The notes below the pieces were generated by a model. The model saw nothing but the letters and a program-made list of their open reading frames with translations. It ran no database searches and was not told where the DNA came from. A stretch of 64,000 nt of DNA from Roseibium suaedae (GTDB lineage: Bacteria > Pseudomonadota > Alphaproteobacteria > Rhizobiales > Stappiaceae): contig NZ_FRBW01000002.1 of the NCBI RefSeq assembly GCF_900142725.1, positions 1,082,710 to 1,146,709 of the forward strand, given 5' to 3'. Shown piece after piece: positions 7,900 to 16,366 of the stretch (within the stretch, counting starts at the first letter, position 1; each line of letters starts with the position of its first letter). The position numbers were made by a program, and so were the translations under genes.

Positions 7900-9024
7900 T
7901 TGGGACAGCTCTATCTCAACAAGGTAACCAAGTCCTTCGGGGATCTTGACGTTATCAAGGGTGTCACACTCGATATTCAGGACGGCGAGTTCGTCGTCTT
8001 CGTCGGCCCATCCGGCTGCGGAAAGTCCACGCTGCTGCGCATCATCGCGGGGCTGGATGACGCAACACAGGGCGACATTGTCATTGATGGCCTGAAGGTC
8101 AATGATCTGGCACCGGTCAATCGCGGCATCGCGATGGTGTTCCAGTCCTATGCTCTTTATCCGCACATGTCGGTCTTCGAGAACATCGCGTTCCCGCTGC
8201 GCGTGGAAAAGATGCCTGAAGCGCAGATCAAGGAAAAGGTGGAGAGCGTCGCTCAGGTGCTCCAGCTCGACCAGCGCCTGCAGCAGAAACCCGGCATGCT
8301 GTCCGGCGGCCAGCGCCAGCGTGTTGCCATCGGCCGCGCGATCGTGCGCGAACCCAAGATCTTCCTGTTCGATGAACCACTGTCCAACCTTGATGCCGCC
8401 CTGCGCGCAGACATGCGGATCGAACTGACCAAGCTGCACCACGATCTCGCAGCCACCATGATCTACGTGACCCACGACCAGGTGGAAGCCATGACCATGG
8501 CGGACCGCATCGTGGTTCTGAACGGCGGCTATATTGCCCAGACCGGAAAGCCGCTCGAGCTCTATCACAAGCCGCAGAACATGTTCGTGGCGGGCTTCAT
8601 CGGCAATCCGAAGATGAATTTCCTGCCGGCCACCTGCAAGGCTGTCAGCGACGAAGGTGTTACCGTCCATTGCCTCGGCCGGGATGTCACCATTCCCGTC
8701 GAGCCGCGCCAGGATCTGGTCGGCAGCAGCCTGACCCTCGGCATCCGGCCGGAACACACATTCATCGGCAAGGGCGAACTGGACTTCCAGATCACCCCGA
8801 CCGTGGTCGAGCGCCTGGGCGTCAACACGATCGTCTATTCCTCGACCAGTGGCGACGACCGTTTCAGCGCCCTGCTTCCAGGAGCGGCCCCCGTTGTCGT
8901 CGACAAGCCGGTCACCATCGGTTTCAACGCCGCCGACTGCCACCTGTTCGATGCGAATGAGAATGCTCTTGAGCGCCGCACGGCACTCACCGAGATCGAC
9001 CTCGAACAGCTTGCCAGCCAGTAG
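7900..9024 (+). CDS. ABC sugar importer ATPase (UgpC/MsmK type)
   Basis: This 374-residue ATPase has a Walker A motif GPSGCGKST (residues 36-44), signature LSGGQRQRVAIGRA, Walker B IFLFDEP, the switch His in VTHDQVEAMTMADR, and a C-terminal TOBE/MalK-type regulatory domain from about residue 240. It powers the CUT1 importer encoded just upstream. The start is TTG at 7900, preceded by AAAGAGG six bases away; the nearby ATG codons are out of frame. A perfect hairpin ends the operon. Confidence 0.93.
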   Translation: MGQLYLNKVTKSFGDLDVIKGVTLDIQDGEFVVFVGPSGCGKSTLLRIIAGLDDATQGDIVIDGLKVNDLAPVNRGIAMVFQSYALYPHMSVFENIAFPLRVEKMPEAQIKEKVESVAQVLQLDQRLQQKPGMLSGGQRQRVAIGRAIVREPKIFLFDEPLSNLDAALRADMRIELTKLHHDLAATMIYVTHDQVEAMTMADRIVVLNGGYIAQTGKPLELYHKPQNMFVAGFIGNPKMNFLPATCKAVSDEGVTVHCLGRDVTIPVEPRQDLVGSSLTLGIRPEHTFIGKGELDFQITPTVVERLGVNTIVYSSTSGDDRFSALLPGAAPVVVDKPVTIGFNAADCHLFDANENALERRTALTEIDLEQLASQ

Positions 9025-9028
9025 GCCT

Positions 9029-9065
9029 TAAAAAAGCCGGCCCCGGATTGCTCCGGGGCCGGATG
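9029..9065. terminator. Bidirectional terminator between convergent genes
   Basis: An 11-bp perfect stem (9037-9047 with 9052-9062, loop TTGC) has seven A's on its left (9029-9035) and a weaker T-rich stretch on its right. It therefore works best as a rho-independent terminator for the minus-strand gene ending at 9089 and can also end the importer operon. Confidence 0.85.
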
Positions 9066-9088
9066 TTCTTTGCCAAGTGAAGACCGCT

Positions 9089-10204
9089 TTACCAGACGCG
9101 GCCGCGGGCAGCGACGGGTTCCACCCGGGTGACAACCCCATTGCGATGAAACACCATGCTGTCGACCAGATTGGAGACAACGCAGGTGTGGTTCGGAATG
9201 ATACGGATCCGTTCGCCGATCTGCGGCCGCGCATCTGGCGCACATTTGCTGAGATCCAGTACGCCGTGCTCTTCGGAAAGACCGGTGATCACCGCCTCCG
9301 GATAGTCCACCACATAGCCGAAATCATCAAACCCGAGCAGATCAGACGTCAGAGCCTTTGACCCGGCATCGATGACCGCACGGCTGTCTGTCGGGCGGGA
9401 AACCACCGTCGCAAGGATATGCATGGCGCAATCATCAAAGCTGCAGTGGCCGGACCGAACCATCGCACGGTCATTGTAGATGTAGGTGCCAGCCCGGTGC
9501 TCCGTTGCGGAAGCCACCTTGCCAGCGTCGAACAGGCTCGGCGTGCCACCATTGCTGACGATCGGACAGGCAATGCCCTTGCCCTCCAGAAGCTTCAGGG
9601 TGGAAGCAAAGAAGCTTTCGACAGCCTCTTCCGTGAAGGCTTTCGGATAGGTCAGAATCCCGCCGAAGGTCAGGCCGGGAGCCGCAACAATGGCCTCGGC
9701 AAGGCCCAGGGCCGCTTCCGGTGACTGAACACCGCAGCGGCCGCCGCCGGTATCACATTCCACCAGCACGACCAGCGGGCGCTTGGCATCTGCAAAAGCG
9801 CCAGAGAGCCCCTGAACCGTGACATCATTGTCGGCAACGACTTTCAGGCCGGAGATCTGCTCATTCAGGGCGACAAGCCGTTCCAGCTTTTCAGGCCCCA
9901 GCACATTGAACGTGATCAGAATATCGTCAAAGCCGGCATCGGCGAAGACTTCCGCCTCCGTCACCTTCTGACAGTTGATCCCCTTCGCACCGGCGGCAAC
10001 TTGCTGCTCCGCCAAAGCCGGGATCTTGTGGGTCTTGATATGCGGACGGAAAGCCTTTCCCTGGCCATCCATATAGGCCTGCACGCGCGCGATATTCGCA
10101 GCCAGACGGTCTTCATCAATGACCGGAACCGGCGTTGAAAGCTGCTCGATGCGCGAGCCGGTCAGATCGGCGCCTGGGGTCGGGTCAGGCAGCTTCCGTT
10201 CCAT
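9089..10204 (-). CDS. PLP enzyme, D-serine dehydratase / D-threonine aldolase family
   Basis: This 371-residue protein has the alanine-racemase-like N-terminal barrel with the PLP lysine in RPHIKTHK (residues 53-60) and a C-terminal beta domain. The metal site is seen as PNHTC, with His339 and Cys341. From memory of the family, a His-x-Cys pair is typical of the zinc-dependent eukaryotic-type D-serine dehydratase (DSD), whereas D-threonine aldolases have His-x-Asp. Its product would be 2-aminoacrylate, which RidA (encoded at 12303) detoxifies, or an aldehyde plus glycine if it is an aldolase. It overlaps the upstream M81 peptidase gene by 20 bases and is the last gene of that operon. Confidence 0.85.
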   Translation of the reverse strand: MERKLPDPTPGADLTGSRIEQLSTPVPVIDEDRLAANIARVQAYMDGQGKAFRPHIKTHKIPALAEQQVAAGAKGINCQKVTEAEVFADAGFDDILITFNVLGPEKLERLVALNEQISGLKVVADNDVTVQGLSGAFADAKRPLVVLVECDTGGGRCGVQSPEAALGLAEAIVAAPGLTFGGILTYPKAFTEEAVESFFASTLKLLEGKGIACPIVSNGGTPSLFDAGKVASATEHRAGTYIYNDRAMVRSGHCSFDDCAMHILATVVSRPTDSRAVIDAGSKALTSDLLGFDDFGYVVDYPEAVITGLSEEHGVLDLSKCAPDARPQIGERIRIIPNHTCVVSNLVDSMVFHRNGVVTRVEPVAARGRVW

Positions 10205-11654
10205 GCGGGTTCTCCATCATTGGCCAGATGTCCCGGCGCACCAGACGATAGGGATTGTGCGCGGGCGAATTGGGATAGGGCGTTCCTGCAGAGCAATACA
10301 GGATCTCGGACGCAATTCTAGAGAAGGATGCGTGAAAATGGTTCGTCGACTTGATGACCAGGATCTTCTTCGTGGTCGGGTCGATGCCCATAACGGAGAA
10401 GAGAGACGGATCAAAGCTTTGGGCGCGGACGGAGTTCAAGATGATGTCCGTACCATCCAGCCGGATATGCGCCGCATCCCCAAAGGGGGCAAAACTTTCG
10501 CCGAAACGCATTTCCGCATTCCGGACAAGCTTCACCACCGTCACCCGGCCATCGACCGGATTGCCGGTGCCAGGCGCAGACTTCGCACCGAAGCGCAGCG
10601 GAATTTCCGCGCCCTCGCCCGCAGCCATGCAGATCTGAACCGCAATCGGGTCCCAGATCGTGCCAACGGCAACACCTTCAGCCTTGCGGGCCAGAAGCTC
10701 GGCAAGCAGAACTGTGGCGTCCCCGGCCGTGCCGCCGCCCGGATTGTCCCACATGTCGGCAATCACCACCGGACCGGCATCAGCCTTCATTGCCTGACTG
10801 ACCGCTTCATCAACAGTCAGCTGAGGCATCATGTGGCGGCCGCGGTTTGCGAAAAGCTCCATGCCCAGAGAGCGGGCGAGCTGTGCGCCCTTTTCCGGTT
10901 TGCCATTGGTCACGGCAATCAGCTTGGTGCCCATTTCCGGCACATCGCCAGCCATGAAGCCATGGATGACGGAGAGAGAAAGAACGTCTTCGTCTTCCGC
11001 TTCGATCTGCTGCAGCTTATCAACAAAGGATCGCATTGGCTCACGGGACGTCGGGAAGACGTCAATCATCCGGCAGTCGAAGACGGACATGACCGGCTTC
11101 ACCCGGCCCTCCAGCACGTCCACTGCGATGCGCCAGAGATCCTCTGCCCTTTCGACGAAATCCGTGTGCGGGAATTCCTTGAAGGCAACGAAGAAATCCG
11201 CAGCCTCCACCCGCTTCGCCGTCAGATGGCTGTGGGGATCAAGTTCCGTGCAGATCAGAATGTCCGGCCCGACGATGTCCCGGACCCGGCTCAGAAAATC
11301 CCCTTCCGGATCCAGATAGCCATCGGCCACCATGGCCCCGTGAAGCCCGAGGATGACACCGTCGACCGGCATGGCAGCACGGAGTTGATCCAGGATCTCG
11401 TCTCTCAGACCTTCATAGGTCTGCCGGTTGATCAGGCCCGCAGGGTCAGCCCAGGCAGCGCTTCCCTCCACCAGGGTCCAGCCCATTTCCGCACAGATCC
11501 TGCGGCCCACCGTCAAGGGCGCCGAGCAGAGCGTCGGCGTGACGGGATGCTCACCCGGCCTTGCATAAAGCGACGCCTCGAAGGCCCGCTTGTCGATACA
11601 GATCGGCGAAAACGTGTTGGTTTCCGTCGCGAGGACTGCAGTGAAGAGTTTCAA
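10185..11654 (-). CDS. M81-family metallopeptidase (MlrC-like), paralog 1
   Basis: This 489-residue protein belongs to the M81 / microcystinase C (MlrC) family: N-terminal domain with ILGLHGAMVADG, a central ELDPHSHLT in the place of the usual D-x-H-x-N metal motif, and the C-terminal MlrC domain with DNPGGGTAGDAT. MlrC enzymes are zinc peptidases that cleave linear peptides with non-standard or D-amino acids. A second member lies at 16367-17809. The enzyme has no signal peptide and should be cytoplasmic. It is co-transcribed with the D-serine dehydratase-like gene. The true substrate is unknown. Confidence 0.88.
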   Translation of the reverse strand: MKLFTAVLATETNTFSPICIDKRAFEASLYARPGEHPVTPTLCSAPLTVGRRICAEMGWTLVEGSAAWADPAGLINRQTYEGLRDEILDQLRAAMPVDGVILGLHGAMVADGYLDPEGDFLSRVRDIVGPDILICTELDPHSHLTAKRVEAADFFVAFKEFPHTDFVERAEDLWRIAVDVLEGRVKPVMSVFDCRMIDVFPTSREPMRSFVDKLQQIEAEDEDVLSLSVIHGFMAGDVPEMGTKLIAVTNGKPEKGAQLARSLGMELFANRGRHMMPQLTVDEAVSQAMKADAGPVVIADMWDNPGGGTAGDATVLLAELLARKAEGVAVGTIWDPIAVQICMAAGEGAEIPLRFGAKSAPGTGNPVDGRVTVVKLVRNAEMRFGESFAPFGDAAHIRLDGTDIILNSVRAQSFDPSLFSVMGIDPTTKKILVIKSTNHFHASFSRIASEILYCSAGTPYPNSPAHNPYRLVRRDIWPMMENPHGTEAA

Positions 11655-11689
11655 GGGATGTTTCCTGACTTGAGGGCAGCGCGTGCTGT

Positions 11690-12181
11690 TCAGGCGTCTT
11701 TCCAGGGATAAGGCAGATAGCCGGTGAAACCGGAGATCTTCCAGCGGCCGTCATGGAAGCGGCAATAATAAAGCGTCTGCCATTGCATGACGTCGAAACC
11801 GCCATCGGCCAGCTTGATGCCGCCGTCGAATTTCTTGCGCACCAGGGCAGTGCCGTCCTGGATGTCGATCTCTTCCAGCCGTGTGGCCGTGTGGATCGCA
11901 GTGCTGGCATCTTCTGCCAGTTTCACAGAGGCAAAGTCCTTCGCCTGGCGCAGCCATTCGTCCCGGTAGCGTTCCAGCGTCGGGAAAGCCAGCGTCCAGT
12001 CATCCGGATTGCGGGTCTTGTTGCCGCTGATGCCCAGGAACCCTTCCGGAATGAAGTCGGCTTCCACCATGGACCAGTCTGCCGCCAGGAAGGCTGCTAT
12101 GTCCCGGCTGACGAGCATCTCCCAGATGGCTCTGCGATCATGGTCCTGCTCGGGGAACGGATTGAGAAAAGGATCCCGCAT
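11690..12181 (-). CDS. NTF2/SnoaL-like small protein of unknown function
   Basis: The 163-residue protein is likely to have a cystatin/NTF2-like fold. It has an N-terminal helix region (HDRRAIWEMLVSRDIAAFLAADW) and a C-terminal strand-rich part ending WQTLYYCRFHDGRWKISGFTGYLPY, typical of SnoaL-like proteins. There are no clear catalytic residues and no signal peptide. It is the first gene of the minus-strand operon with the M81 peptidase and PLP enzyme, 35 bases upstream of the peptidase, and is divergent from ridA. Such proteins often bind small ligands or act as isomerases; a function cannot be assigned. Confidence 0.7.
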   Translation of the reverse strand: MRDPFLNPFPEQDHDRRAIWEMLVSRDIAAFLAADWSMVEADFIPEGFLGISGNKTRNPDDWTLAFPTLERYRDEWLRQAKDFASVKLAEDASTAIHTATRLEEIDIQDGTALVRKKFDGGIKLADGGFDVMQWQTLYYCRFHDGRWKISGFTGYLPYPWKDA

Positions 12182-12196
12182 TCACGCCTCTTATCT

Positions 12197-12278
12197 AAAT
12201 TCTTTTCATAATCTGCGATTTTTCCTAGTCAATTTCCTGCTGATATGGTTCGATGTCAATCGATAAAGAAAATAATTT
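12197..12278. promoter_or_regulatory. Divergent promoter region with paired candidate RpiR sites
   Basis: AAATTCTTTTC (12197-12207) recurs as its near-reverse complement GAAAATAATTT (12268-12278), with one mismatch. The second copy is part of the near-palindrome GAAAATAATTTC. One site lies next to each of the divergent genes at 12181 and 12303. MurR/RpiR regulators commonly bind GAAA/TTTC-type half-sites, and an RpiR gene lies in the plus-strand operon, so these are candidate operators. Confidence 0.35.
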
Positions 12279-12302
12279 CCATAACGGAGCACATCTATCC
12301 TC

Positions 12303-12689
12303 ATGAGCATCAAGAGATATGGCGCCGAGAAAGCCGGTGCAGGCGGCCAGAGACTTCCTTTCGCCCGTGCCGTCGAGGCGGACGGCTGGCTTTACGTTTC
12401 CGGCCAGGTCGCAATGGAAGATGGTGAAGTGATTGAGGGCGGCATCATCCCTCAGACCCACAAGACCATTCAGAACGTCCTGAGCATCCTCGAAGAGGCA
12501 GGATACACCACGGCAGATGTCGTGCGCTGCGGCGTCTGGCTGGATGACCCACGTGACTTCTGGACCTTCAACAAGATCTACCAGAGCTATTTCGGCGAAC
12601 ATCCGCCGGCACGCGCCTGCGTCCAGTCTTCGATGATGGTCGATTGCAAGATCGAAATCGACTGCGTAGCCTATAAATCAAAGGCTTAA
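12303..12689 (+). CDS. RidA/YjgF-family enamine/imine deaminase
   Basis: This 128-residue cytoplasmic protein has the YjgF/RidA fold: GWLYVSGQVAMEDG near residues 28-41, and the conserved Arg in PARACVQ near 103 followed by KIEIDCVAYK at the C-terminus. RidA proteins hydrolyse reactive enamines such as 2-aminoacrylate released by PLP enzymes. The divergently encoded D-serine dehydratase-like protein is a plausible source. It is the first gene of a plus-strand operon, 24 bases ahead of the RpiR gene. Confidence 0.9.
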   Translation: MSIKRYGAEKAGAGGQRLPFARAVEADGWLYVSGQVAMEDGEVIEGGIIPQTHKTIQNVLSILEEAGYTTADVVRCGVWLDDPRDFWTFNKIYQSYFGEHPPARACVQSSMMVDCKIEIDCVAYKSKA

Positions 12690-12713
12690 ACACGCAGACA
12701 AGGCACTGGCACG

Positions 12714-13577
12714 ATGGACATTCTTGCGCGGATACAGAATGAGCAGGACCAATTTTCGCAATCCGAAAAGCGGATCGCGGAAATTTTGCTCAATGACTTC
12801 GATTTCGCGGTGAATGCGTCCATCGTTGAATTGGCGGAGCGCGCGGAGGTTTCACCGCCGACGGTGACGCGCTTCTGCCGCCGCCTCAATTGCCAAAACT
12901 ACGCTGACTTCAAGATCCAGCTTGCGAAGACCATGTTCGTCGGCGCCCGGTATCTCAATCCGGGCACCCGCAGCACAGCCCCGGCAGATGTGGCGGAAGA
13001 CATCGTCACCAAGGCCCAGAACGCCTTGTATCTCTTCCACCATGCCTTCAAGCCGGAGCAGGCCCAGGTTGTCGCGGAAACCCTGTCCAGGTCCGGCATG
13101 ATCTATGCCTTCGGCTCGGGCGGCAATTCCTCGATGATCGCCCAGGAACTGCAAAACCGCTTGTTCAGGCTAGGGCTCAGGGTTTCCGCCTGCACCGACC
13201 ATCATATGCAGATGATGATCGCTGCGGCGGCCCGGCCGGAGGACACGATCATCGGATCGTCGTTCTCCGGGCGGAACATGGAACTGGTCCGCGCGTTCAC
13301 CCTGGCGCGGGAAGCAGGAGCAACGACCGTTGCTCTCAGCCAGTCGGACAGCGCCGTGGCAGCAGCTGCCGACCATGCCCTGACCATCGATCTGCCGGAA
13401 GGCGACAACATCTTCCGCCCGACCTCGACCCGCTTTGCCTATCTGGCACTCGTCGACATTCTGGCGAACCTCACCGCCTACCAGAACCGGGCGCAGGCCA
13501 CCGTCACCCTGCGCCACATCAAGCATCAACTGGTTGCCCATCGTGATGGAGACGACAGGCAGCTTCTCGGGGACTGA
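12714..13577 (+). CDS. MurR/RpiR-family regulator
   Basis: The 287-residue protein has an N-terminal helix-turn-helix (about residues 1-77, with SIVELAERAEVSPPTVTRFCRRL) and a C-terminal SIS domain (about 125-260, with AFGSGGNSSMIAQELQNRLF) that binds a phosphosugar. Family members control amino-sugar, N-acetylmuramate, ribose or inositol genes. Its position between ridA and the SDR, GH20 and M81 genes makes it the likely regulator of this island; the SIS domain implies a sugar-phosphate effector. Confidence 0.92.
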   Translation: MDILARIQNEQDQFSQSEKRIAEILLNDFDFAVNASIVELAERAEVSPPTVTRFCRRLNCQNYADFKIQLAKTMFVGARYLNPGTRSTAPADVAEDIVTKAQNALYLFHHAFKPEQAQVVAETLSRSGMIYAFGSGGNSSMIAQELQNRLFRLGLRVSACTDHHMQMMIAAAARPEDTIIGSSFSGRNMELVRAFTLAREAGATTVALSQSDSAVAAAADHALTIDLPEGDNIFRPTSTRFAYLALVDILANLTAYQNRAQATVTLRHIKHQLVAHRDGDDRQLLGD

Positions 13578-13620
13578 CCGCCCACGCGGTTCCTGTCTCC
13601 CCCTACCACTAGGACTCGAC

Positions 13621-14391
13621 ATGTCTGGAACCGTAGCAGTTGTCACCGGCGCCGCCGGTGATATCGGCCTGGCCATTGCCCAGCGCCTCTCCCAAACCCA
13701 CGACAAGATCATTCTTGCCGACATCAATACAGAAGCGGTCACGAAGCTCTGCGAGGGCAACAGGGACAAGTTCGTTCCAGTGACCTGCGACGTGACACGG
13801 GAAGCAGACTGCGCGACCCTTGCCGCAGAAGCTGCCGGCCATGGCACCGTCTCCGTGCTCGTCAATAACGCAGGTGCTGCCCGCGCCGTCAGCCTGGGCG
13901 ACACCACGGCAGACATCTTCCGGCAGGACACGGCTCTCAATCTGGAAGCGGCGTTTCTGGCCTTTCAGGCGCTGGAAGCAGACCTAAAGTCCACGCGCGG
14001 CAGCGTGGTCAACATTACCTCGGTCAACGGCCTCGCCGTCTTCGGCCACCCGGCCTATAGCGCAGCGAAGGCCGGTCTCATCCACCTGACCAAGCTGATC
14101 GCGGTGGAATATGGAAAATACGGCATCAGGTGCAACGCAATTGCGCCGGGAACGGTGAAGACGCAGGCCTGGGAAGCGCGTGCCGCCGCCAACCCGAATG
14201 TCTTCGAGGATGCCAAGCGCTGGTATCCGCTGCAACGGGTCGTCGACCCGAAGGATGTCGCCAACGCAGTGGCCTTCCTGTCCGGCGCCGAAGCTTCAGC
14301 GATCACGGGCGTCTGCCTGCCGGTCGACTGCGGACTTCTTGCAGGCCAGGCAGAACTCGCCCGCACCTTCAGCCAATCTGACAATTACTAA
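13621..14391 (+). CDS. Short-chain dehydrogenase/reductase
   Basis: The 256-residue classical SDR has the NAD(P) motif TGAAGDIG (residues 9-16), NNAG (82-85) and the catalytic Ser134, Tyr146 and Lys150 (YSAAK). ATG 13621 places the Rossmann strand at residue 4; the longer open frame upstream is a shadow of the RpiR gene. The Asp at the end of the second strand (LADINTE) favours NAD over NADP. It lies in the ridA-rpiR-SDR-GH20 operon and may oxidise a sugar or sugar acid from the GH20 and peptidase reactions. The substrate is unknown. Confidence 0.9.
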   Translation: MSGTVAVVTGAAGDIGLAIAQRLSQTHDKIILADINTEAVTKLCEGNRDKFVPVTCDVTREADCATLAAEAAGHGTVSVLVNNAGAARAVSLGDTTADIFRQDTALNLEAAFLAFQALEADLKSTRGSVVNITSVNGLAVFGHPAYSAAKAGLIHLTKLIAVEYGKYGIRCNAIAPGTVKTQAWEARAAANPNVFEDAKRWYPLQRVVDPKDVANAVAFLSGAEASAITGVCLPVDCGLLAGQAELARTFSQSDNY

Positions 14392-14420
14392 AAACAATCA
14401 GACTTCCAGAGGAACCATTC

Positions 14421-16340
14421 ATGGCCAACCTTCCGTTTGTGCTTGAGAACAGCTGGCATGCGATCGAGGGCGATCTGACCGGCGGCTTTTCCTTCGTCCT
14501 GCACAACATGTCCGGGGCGGAAATCTCCGGGTTTCGCGTCGTCTACACCAGCCTGACCCGGGTCACGTCAAAAGTCGTGTGCGAAAATGCGGTCTTCCTT
14601 CGGCGCAATGCCAACTTCCACGAGTTCAGCCCTCCGGCCGGTTTCAAGCTGGCTCCCGGTGCCTCCTGGTCCTTCAAGGTCGATGGTCTGCACCGCCCTG
14701 CCCGGCATCGCACGGATGGCGCAAAATCCGCCTATGTGACCCTGGCCGACGGAACACACAAGCCATGTGCCGTGGGGGATCTGATGCTGGAGGGTGCGCA
14801 TAGCGAACCGGCCCATCCGCTCCTGCCGGAAGGCAAGGTCCAGACGCCGTATTTCCTGCAGCCCTGGCCAAAATCTGCCGCTCTCGGTGAAGGCGCAGCC
14901 TATCCGGTGGCGCTTTGCCTGACAGAGGCGACTGCGGAAGAAAAGGAAGCCGTCCAGAAGGTTCAGTCGCTTTATCAGCGCCTGTTCGAGGCAGCCCATG
15001 TGCCCTTCTCCCTCAGCCCGATCCATGAGGGCCGCGACCTTTCCCTCAGCCGGACCGACAGCCTCACCGGCCCGGCCTACAAGCTGACATTCGGTGTCGA
15101 CAAGGTCGCTCTGTCCTATGGCACTGACGCTGGTCTTCAATATGGCCTGACCACGCTTGCCCAGCTTCTCCATGGCGCAAGACTGGACAGCGGAGACTAC
15201 CTGTTCCCGGTTGCCGGCACGATTGAAGATGCTCCGCGCTATGATTGGCGCGGCTGCCATCTGGATGTGTCGCGCCAGTTCTATCCCCTCGCCGATGTCT
15301 CCCGCCTGGTCGACATTCTGGCCTGGTTCAAGATGAACATCTTCCATTGGCATCTGACCGATGACGAAGCCTGGCGGTTGGAAATCAAGGCCTATCCGGA
15401 GCTGACGACCGTCGGCGCAACCCGGGGGCCGGACGCAATCCTGCTGCCGCAGCTCGGCAACGGCGCGGAGCCGGTGGATGGCTTCTATTCCCAGGAAGAC
15501 GTGAAGACACTTGTCGCCCACGCCCTGAGCCTCAATGTCGAGGTTGTCCCGGAAGTGGATATTCCCGGCCACTCCACGGCAACCCTCGCAGTGCTTAAAA
15601 ATCTTTCGGACGGTCAGGAAGCACCGGACAGCTATCACTCGGTCCAAGGCTATCCGAACAATGCGCTCAACCCGGCCATCGAGGACACCTACGATTTCCT
15701 CGCCACCGTCTTTGACGAAATGGTCGAGCTCTTCCCCTGCCGCTACCTGCACATTGGCGGGGATGAAGTGGCGGATGGATCCTGGTTGGCCTCACCCCGT
15801 GCCAAGGAACTAATGCAGAAGGAAGGACTCGAAGGCACCTTCGGACTTCAGTCCTATTTCATGAAGCGCATTCAGGACATGCTGAAGGAACGCGGCAAGC
15901 TCCTGGCGGGTTGGGATGAAGTCTCCCATGGCGGCGGCGTCAGTGCGGACGGCACCCTGCTTATGGCCTGGCAGAAGCCGGAAGTCGGCATCGAGCTGGC
16001 ACGCCAGGGCTACGACGTGGTGATGACCCCGGGCCAGGCCTATTACCTGGACATGGTTCAGAGCGAAGCCTGGCAGGAACCGGGTGCAAGCTGGGCCGGC
16101 ACCGTTCCGCCCGAGCACAGCTACGGCTATGAGGCGGAAGGCGACTTCCCGGAAGACCTGCGCGCCCGGATGAAAGGTGTCCAGGCCTGCATCTGGTCTG
16201 AGCATTTCCTCTCGCGCGGCTATTTCAACCACTTGGTCTTCCCGCGCCTTTGCGCGGTCGCTGAGGCCGCCTGGTCGCCGAAGTCTGTCAAGGACTGGCA
16301 GCGCTTTGCTGCCCTTGCCCCCCATTCCCCGAAGCTGTGA
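14421..16340 (+). CDS. GH20 beta-N-acetylhexosaminidase, cytoplasmic
   Basis: This 639-residue glycosidase removes terminal N-acetylhexosamine. The GH20 barrel starts near residue 273 (RYDWRGCHLDVSRQF) and holds WHLTDDEAWRLE (310-321) and the catalytic Asp448-Glu449 pair in HIGGDE. A GH20b-like domain (about 150-270) precedes it, and residues 1-130 form a beta-sandwich-like N-terminal domain. There is no signal peptide, so it should act on oligosaccharides or glycopeptides after import. The stop overlaps a possible GTG start of the following M81 gene. Confidence 0.94.
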   Translation: MANLPFVLENSWHAIEGDLTGGFSFVLHNMSGAEISGFRVVYTSLTRVTSKVVCENAVFLRRNANFHEFSPPAGFKLAPGASWSFKVDGLHRPARHRTDGAKSAYVTLADGTHKPCAVGDLMLEGAHSEPAHPLLPEGKVQTPYFLQPWPKSAALGEGAAYPVALCLTEATAEEKEAVQKVQSLYQRLFEAAHVPFSLSPIHEGRDLSLSRTDSLTGPAYKLTFGVDKVALSYGTDAGLQYGLTTLAQLLHGARLDSGDYLFPVAGTIEDAPRYDWRGCHLDVSRQFYPLADVSRLVDILAWFKMNIFHWHLTDDEAWRLEIKAYPELTTVGATRGPDAILLPQLGNGAEPVDGFYSQEDVKTLVAHALSLNVEVVPEVDIPGHSTATLAVLKNLSDGQEAPDSYHSVQGYPNNALNPAIEDTYDFLATVFDEMVELFPCRYLHIGGDEVADGSWLASPRAKELMQKEGLEGTFGLQSYFMKRIQDMLKERGKLLAGWDEVSHGGGVSADGTLLMAWQKPEVGIELARQGYDVVMTPGQAYYLDMVQSEAWQEPGASWAGTVPPEHSYGYEAEGDFPEDLRARMKGVQACIWSEHFLSRGYFNHLVFPRLCAVAEAAWSPKSVKDWQRFAALAPHSPKL

Positions 16341-16366
16341 GGCCCGAAGCTGTGAAATCTGAACAG

